Shown: positions 6,194 to 9,418 of the stretch, in pieces | How the letters are laid out: each line of letters starts with the position of its first letter | Position numbering within the stretch: position 1 is the stretch's first letter | Assembly: GCA_002440625.1 (NCBI GenBank) | Contig: DJUV01000076.1 | Span: 1-9,418, forward strand | Origin: Rhodobacteraceae bacterium UBA6273 | GTDB taxonomy: Bacteria; Pseudomonadota; Alphaproteobacteria; Rhodobacterales; Rhodobacteraceae | Length of the DNA stretch: 9,418 nucleotides | Reading direction: 5' to 3' | Notes under the pieces: model-generated | The model's database searches: none | Seen by the model: only the letters and a program-made list of their open reading frames with translations | Told to the model about the DNA's origin: nothing | Made by a program: the position numbers and the translations under genes

Positions 6194-7213
6194 ATGACCC
6201 TGCCTGCCTTCGACACGCTCGCCGCCCTTTCAGGTCTGGCTGACCAACTGCCGGTGGCCGACAGCCACGCCGCCGAAGCGGCGCGCGCGCGGCAAAACTC
6301 GCTGACGAAGCCGCCGGGATCGCTGGGCCGGCTGGAAGAGATCGCCGAATTCATGGCCGCATGGCGCGGCACGGCGCGGCCGGAGATCTGGCGGGCGCAG
6401 GCCTTGGTCTTTGCCGGCAACCATGGCGTCTGCGCGCAGGGGGTGAACCCCTATCCGCAGGAAGTGACCGCCCAGATGGTCGCGAATTTCGAAGCGGGCG
6501 GGGCGGCGATCAACCAGCTTTGCGCGGCGAATGGGGCAGAGCTGTCGGTGATCGCCCTCGACCTCGCCCGTCCGACGGCGGATTTCACCGAAGGCCCGGC
6601 GATGGATGAGGCGGATTGCCTCGACGCGCTCTGGCAGGGGGCGTCGGCGGTCGATGAGGGCGCCGATATCCTGATCCTCGGCGAAATGGGGATCGGCAAT
6701 TCGACCGTGGCGGCGGCGCTGACTTCGGCACTTTTCGGTGGGCCGGCAGCGGAATGGGTCGGGCCGGGCACCGGGTCCGACAAGGCGGGCATGACCCACA
6801 AGGCCGAGGTGATCGAGCGCGGGCTGAAACGCCATGCAGGCGTGATCGGCAATGCCCCAGCGGTGCTCGCCGCGCTTGGCGGGCGCGAACAGGCTGCGAT
6901 CTGCGGCGCAGTTCTTGCGGCGCGGGCGGCGCGGATTCCGGTGATCCTTGACGGCTTCATCTGCACGGCGGCGGCATCGGTGCTTTACGCCACCGACAAG
7001 CGGCTTCTTGACCATTGCTTCGTCGGCCATGCCTCGGCCGAACCGGGGCACCGCAAGCTCCTGGCGGCGATCCACAAGCGCCCGGTCCTTGAGTTCGACA
7101 TGCGGCTTGGCGAAGGCTCTGGCGCGGCGCTGGCGCTTGGCATCGTGCGGTCGGCGCTCGCCTGCCACAACGGCATGGCGACCTTCGGCGAGGCCGGGGT
7201 CAGCGAGGCATGA
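6194..7213 (+). CDS. cobT: Nicotinate-nucleotide:dimethylbenzimidazole phosphoribosyltransferase
   Basis: Transfers phosphoribose from nicotinate mononucleotide to DMB to form alpha-ribazole 5'-phosphate. The protein is 339 aa, close to the family norm (~340-360). Family blocks are SLTKPPGSLGRLEE (36-49), VFAGNHGVCAQGVNPYP (72-88), GEMGIGNSTVAAAL (163-176), GPGTG (190-194), LDGFICTAAA (252-261), GHASAEPGH (278-286) and RLGEGSGAALA (304-314). Glu307 there corresponds to the catalytic base. The start is one base after the cobU stop with no clear Shine-Dalgarno, which suggests reinitiation, and the stop overlaps cobS as ATGA. The substrate DMB comes from BluB, encoded by the divergent operon. 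In Pseudomonas denitrificans nomenclature this enzyme is CobU, a frequent source of misnaming; it is not the CobT cobaltochelatase subunit. Confidence 0.97.
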   Translation: MTLPAFDTLAALSGLADQLPVADSHAAEAARARQNSLTKPPGSLGRLEEIAEFMAAWRGTARPEIWRAQALVFAGNHGVCAQGVNPYPQEVTAQMVANFEAGGAAINQLCAANGAELSVIALDLARPTADFTEGPAMDEADCLDALWQGASAVDEGADILILGEMGIGNSTVAAALTSALFGGPAAEWVGPGTGSDKAGMTHKAEVIERGLKRHAGVIGNAPAVLAALGGREQAAICGAVLAARAARIPVILDGFICTAAASVLYATDKRLLDHCFVGHASAEPGHRKLLAAIHKRPVLEFDMRLGEGSGAALALGIVRSALACHNGMATFGEAGVSEA

Positions 7214-7959
7214 GCCGCGATCCGGTCAGCGAGCTGCGGCTGGCCTTTTCGCTTCTGACCCGTCTGCCGGTGGGCAACCTCAAGGGCGAGGTTCCGGCGA
7301 TGGCCGAAACCGGCTGGGCCTGGCCTTTGGTCGGCGCAGTCGTGGGCGGGGTCATGGCGGTGGTTTGCGGGCTGGCGCTTTGGCTCGGCCTGCCGCCCTT
7401 GATGGCAGCATTCCTTGCGCTGGCGGCTGGCGCACTGGTGACGGGCGGGATGCATGAGGACGGCTTGGCCGATGTCGCCGACGGCTTTGGCGGCGGGCGC
7501 GACCGGGCGCGCAAGCTTGAGATCATGCGCGACAGCCGGGTCGGCTCCTATGGCGTGATCGCGCTGGTTCTGGCGATGGGGTTTCGTGCAGCGGGAATTG
7601 CTGAGGCGGCGGAGGTGGGCATGGCGCCGCTGGCTCTCGTCGCGCTTGGCGCGGCGTCGCGGGCCGGGTTGCCGCTGGCACTGGCGCTGATGCCGCCCGC
7701 GCGGACGGATGGTCTTGGCCGGGCGGCGGGGGTGGCGACCGGACCAGCGATGGTGGCGCTACTTCTTGGCGCAATGGCGCTTCTGGGCTTCGGGCCGGCA
7801 GCGGCGTTTGCGGTTGCGCTGACCATGGCGCTTGCGGGCCTAGCGCTGGCAGCACTGGCGATGCGGCAGATCGGCGGGCAAAGCGGCGATGTGCTGGGGG
7901 CGAAGCAAGTTATCACCGAATGCGCTGGATGGGCTGCATTGGCGGCTGTCATGTTTTGA
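7210..7959 (+). CDS. cobS: Adenosylcobinamide-GDP ribazoletransferase (cobalamin-5'-phosphate synthase)
   Basis: A membrane enzyme joining adenosylcobinamide-GDP with alpha-ribazole (or its phosphate) to form adenosylcobalamin (phosphate). The protein is 249 aa and rich in Ala, Leu and Gly. Hydrophobic segments lie near 38-60, 63-80, 114-130, 138-160, 176-217 and at the C-terminus (236-249). Conserved motifs are HEDGLADVADGFGGG (82-96), whose acidic residues probably bind metal, KLEIMRDSRVGSYG (102-115) and IGGQSGDVLGA (221-231). The ATG overlaps the cobT stop as ATGA, so the two are translationally coupled. It ends the cobU-T-S operon, and its stop codon lies inside the first TTTGATCAAA palindrome (7955-7964). 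The equivalent name is cobV; it is not the cobaltochelatase CobS. Confidence 0.96.
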   Translation: MSRDPVSELRLAFSLLTRLPVGNLKGEVPAMAETGWAWPLVGAVVGGVMAVVCGLALWLGLPPLMAAFLALAAGALVTGGMHEDGLADVADGFGGGRDRARKLEIMRDSRVGSYGVIALVLAMGFRAAGIAEAAEVGMAPLALVALGAASRAGLPLALALMPPARTDGLGRAAGVATGPAMVALLLGAMALLGFGPAAAFAVALTMALAGLALAALAMRQIGGQSGDVLGAKQVITECAGWAALAAVMF

Positions 7960-7964
7960 TCAAA
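7955..7964. promoter_or_regulatory. TTTGATCAAA palindrome, copy 1 (possible operator)
   Basis: A perfect 10-bp palindrome overlapping the cobS stop codon (TGA at 7957-7959). An identical copy lies at 8020-8029, 65 bp away centre to centre, which is close to six helical turns. The exact repetition within a short AT-rich spacer suggests a regulator site for the downstream aminotransferase gene. It resembles FNR half-sites (TTGAT/ATCAA) without their 4-bp spacer, so it is not a standard FnrL box. The regulator is unknown. Confidence 0.4.
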
Positions 7965-7980
7965 TGTCTGTGTTACAACG

Positions 7981-7990
7981 ATAGATCTAT
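7981..7990. promoter_or_regulatory. ATAGATCTAT palindrome between the two TTTGATCAAA copies
   Basis: A perfect 10-bp palindrome, also with a GATC core, between the two TTTGATCAAA copies. It may be another protein-binding site or part of a promoter -10 region. Short AT-rich palindromes also arise by chance, so the support is weak. Confidence 0.25.
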
Positions 7991-8019
7991 TTCGTCCTTC
8001 TATTCCAACCATCTTCCAA

Positions 8020-8029
8020 TTTGATCAAA
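8020..8029. promoter_or_regulatory. TTTGATCAAA palindrome, copy 2 (possible operator)
   Basis: Identical to the palindrome at 7955-7964 and about 40 bp upstream of the aminotransferase start codon, a position suited to repression or activation of that gene. The spacer 7960-8069 is about 42% GC by my count, against clearly GC-rich coding DNA on both sides, marking it as a probable promoter region. I cannot define a convincing -35/-10 pair. Confidence 0.4.
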
Positions 8030-8069
8030 AGTGCGCGATAAGACGGTCATCCTCGAAGGAGCATTCGTC

Positions 8070-9418
8070 ATGGCGGGCGCTGGAAACCGTATAGCCGGGA
8101 TCGACCGGGGCAGACTGAAGGCCGTCGCCGCACGTGAGGCCAAACGTTTTGCCGCAGGCCGCCCGAAGACGAGGGCGGCGCTCGACAAGGGCGCGGAGCC
8201 GTTCCTCGATGCCGTGCCGATGCATTGGATGAAGGACTGGCCGATGCCGTTCCCCTTGCTCGTCGCAAAGGCGAGGGGGGCGCGGCTGACCGATCTCGAT
8301 GGCTATGAGATCGACGATTTCTGCCTTGGCGATACCGGGTCGATGTTCGGTCATTCCCCCGCGCCGGTCGCCAAGGCGATCCGCGAACAGGCGCGCAACG
8401 GCCTCACCTACATGCTGCCGACCGAGGCGGCGCTGGAGGCCGGGGCGCTTTTGACTGAACGCTTTGGCGACTTCCGCTGGCAGATCGCCACGACCGCGAC
8501 CGACGCCAACCGCTTTGCGATCCGTGTCGCCCGCGCTGTCACCGGCAAGTCGAAGGTTCTGGTCTTCAACGGCTGCTACCACGGCACCGTCGACGATGCG
8601 ATGGTGGAGCTTCGGGACGGTAAGACGATCACCCGCCCCGGCCTGACCGGGCAGGTGACGGACCTGTCCACCCTTGCCGCCTGCGCCGAGTTCAACGACC
8701 TCGCCGGCGTTGAGGCGCTCTTGAAGACCGGAGAGATCGCCGCGATCCTGACCGAGCCGGTGATGACCAATTCCTGCATGGTGCTGCCCGATCCGGGCTT
8801 CCATGACGGGTTGCGCAAGCTCGCCACCACATACGGCGCCCTTCTCATCATCGACGAGACGCATACCGTCTCTTCCGGCCTCGGCGGCTATACCGGCGTA
8901 TACGGCCTTGCCCCCGATATCTTCGTCGTCGGCAAATGCGTCGCGGGCGGGATGCCGACGGCAGTCTGGGGGCTTAGGCCCAAACTGGCGGCGGATTACC
9001 TGCGCTACAATGCCGGGCGCCCTTCGGGCCATTCCGGCATGGGCACCACGCTGTCCGCCAACCCGATGCAGTTCGCCTGCCTCCGCGCCAATCTGGCCGA
9101 GGTGATGACGGCGAAGAGCTACGCCCATATGGAAAAGGGCGCTGCCCGCCTTTGCGACGGGCTGGCCAAGGTCATCGCCAAACACAAGGCGCCCTGGCAT
9201 GTCGTCCGTGTCGGCGCGCGGGTGGAATTCATCTGCGCCGAAGGTCCGCTGCGCAACGGCACCGAAGCCGGCGCCGCGCACCAGCCAAAGGTCGAGGCGA
9301 CGCTGCACACCGCGCTTCTCAACCGTGGCTGCCTGATCGCGCCCTTCCACAACATGATGCTGGTCAGCCCGGCGACCCGAAAACGCCAGATCGACCGGCT
9401 GATCGCCGCCTTCGACGA
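8070..9418 (+). CDS. Class III PLP aminotransferase / glutamate-1-semialdehyde aminomutase-like protein (3' end beyond window)
   Basis: A fold-type I, PLP-dependent enzyme of the class III aminotransferase family, most like the HemL (glutamate-1-semialdehyde aminomutase) branch. 449 codons are present with no stop before the window ends. It has an N-terminal helical extension (1-50), then GDTGSMFGHSPAPVAKAI (87-104). The class III YHG is at 170-172 (NGCYHGTVDD), with Glu229 in LTEPVM, Asp262 in LLIIDETHT (PLP ring nitrogen), the Schiff-base Lys289 in VVGKCVAGGMP, and SGHSGMGTTLSANPMQ (319-334). The ATG has GAAGGAG (8055-8061) eight bases upstream. DETHT replaces the DEVxxGFR usual in HemL and omega-transaminases, so it is unlikely to be the housekeeping HemL. 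The substrate is unknown; it could act on an amino acid, amine or beta-amino acid. A separate spacer with palindromes suggests its own control, and I infer no role in B12 synthesis. Confidence 0.85.
   Translation, partial: MAGAGNRIAGIDRGRLKAVAAREAKRFAAGRPKTRAALDKGAEPFLDAVPMHWMKDWPMPFPLLVAKARGARLTDLDGYEIDDFCLGDTGSMFGHSPAPVAKAIREQARNGLTYMLPTEAALEAGALLTERFGDFRWQIATTATDANRFAIRVARAVTGKSKVLVFNGCYHGTVDDAMVELRDGKTITRPGLTGQVTDLSTLAACAEFNDLAGVEALLKTGEIAAILTEPVMTNSCMVLPDPGFHDGLRKLATTYGALLIIDETHTVSSGLGGYTGVYGLAPDIFVVGKCVAGGMPTAVWGLRPKLAADYLRYNAGRPSGHSGMGTTLSANPMQFACLRANLAEVMTAKSYAHMEKGAARLCDGLAKVIAKHKAPWHVVRVGARVEFICAEGPLRNGTEAGAAHQPKVEATLHTALLNRGCLIAPFHNMMLVSPATRKRQIDRLIAAFD

Noticed and set aside
6230..7168. 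312-codon minus-strand open frame antisense to cobT
   Set aside because: cobT is unambiguous on the plus strand. The antisense product is Arg/Pro/His-rich and typical of GC-driven shadow frames.
7955..8029. FnrL (FNR) binding sites
   Set aside because: TTGAT and ATCAA half-sites overlap without the required 4-base spacer in both copies, so they do not fit the FNR consensus TTGAT-N4-ATCAA.
8025..9350. 441-codon open frame antisense to the aminotransferase
   Set aside because: It is a mirror of GC-rich codon use. The translation is rich in Arg, Gly, His and Gln with no motif, whereas the plus strand encodes a clear PLP enzyme with a good ribosome site.

Overview
The window is a dense, GC-rich stretch from an alphaproteobacterium, almost certainly a member of the Rhodobacterales (Rhodobacter/Paracoccus-like). 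This placement rests on the order and family membership of the cobalamin genes. In particular, five minus-strand genes match what I recall as the Rhodobacter bluF-E-D-C-B order, including the BluE-type L-threonine kinase described for Rhodobacterales. The placement is inferred from gene content; no database was searched.

Layout: (1) 1-256 is a non-coding leader with two inverted copies of a ~27-nt repeat bracketing a strong GC hairpin. (2) 257-1702 (+) is cobQ, cobyric acid synthase. (3) 1706-5634 (-) is a five-gene operon, in transcription order: alpha-ribazole phosphatase (bluF/cobC), L-threonine kinase (bluE), adenosylcobinamide-phosphate synthase (cbiB), threonine-phosphate decarboxylase (cobD) and DMB synthase (bluB). 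Three of its four junctions are ATGA stop/start overlaps. (4) 5635-5685 is a 51-bp divergent intergenic gap. (5) 5686-7959 (+) is cobU-cobT-cobS, with a 1-nt gap and then an ATGA overlap. (6) 7960-8069 is a 110-bp spacer of about 42% GC holding palindromes. (7) 8070-9418 (+) is a class III PLP aminotransferase / HemL-like gene that runs off the end of the window.

Together the nine complete genes form the late, nucleotide-loop half of adenosylcobalamin synthesis. CobQ amidates the corrin to adenosylcobyric acid. BluE and CobD turn threonine into (R)-1-aminopropan-2-yl phosphate, which CbiB attaches. CobU kinases/guanylylates the product to adenosylcobinamide-GDP. BluB makes 5,6-dimethylbenzimidazole, CobT converts it to alpha-ribazole phosphate, CobS joins the two halves and the phosphatase removes the 5'-phosphate. 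Corrin-ring genes, cobalt chelatase and the corrinoid adenosyltransferase are not in the window.

I did not find a convincing undescribed system. The least explained parts are the structured leader upstream of cobQ, the repeated TTTGATCAAA palindrome before the aminotransferase, and the substrate of that aminotransferase.
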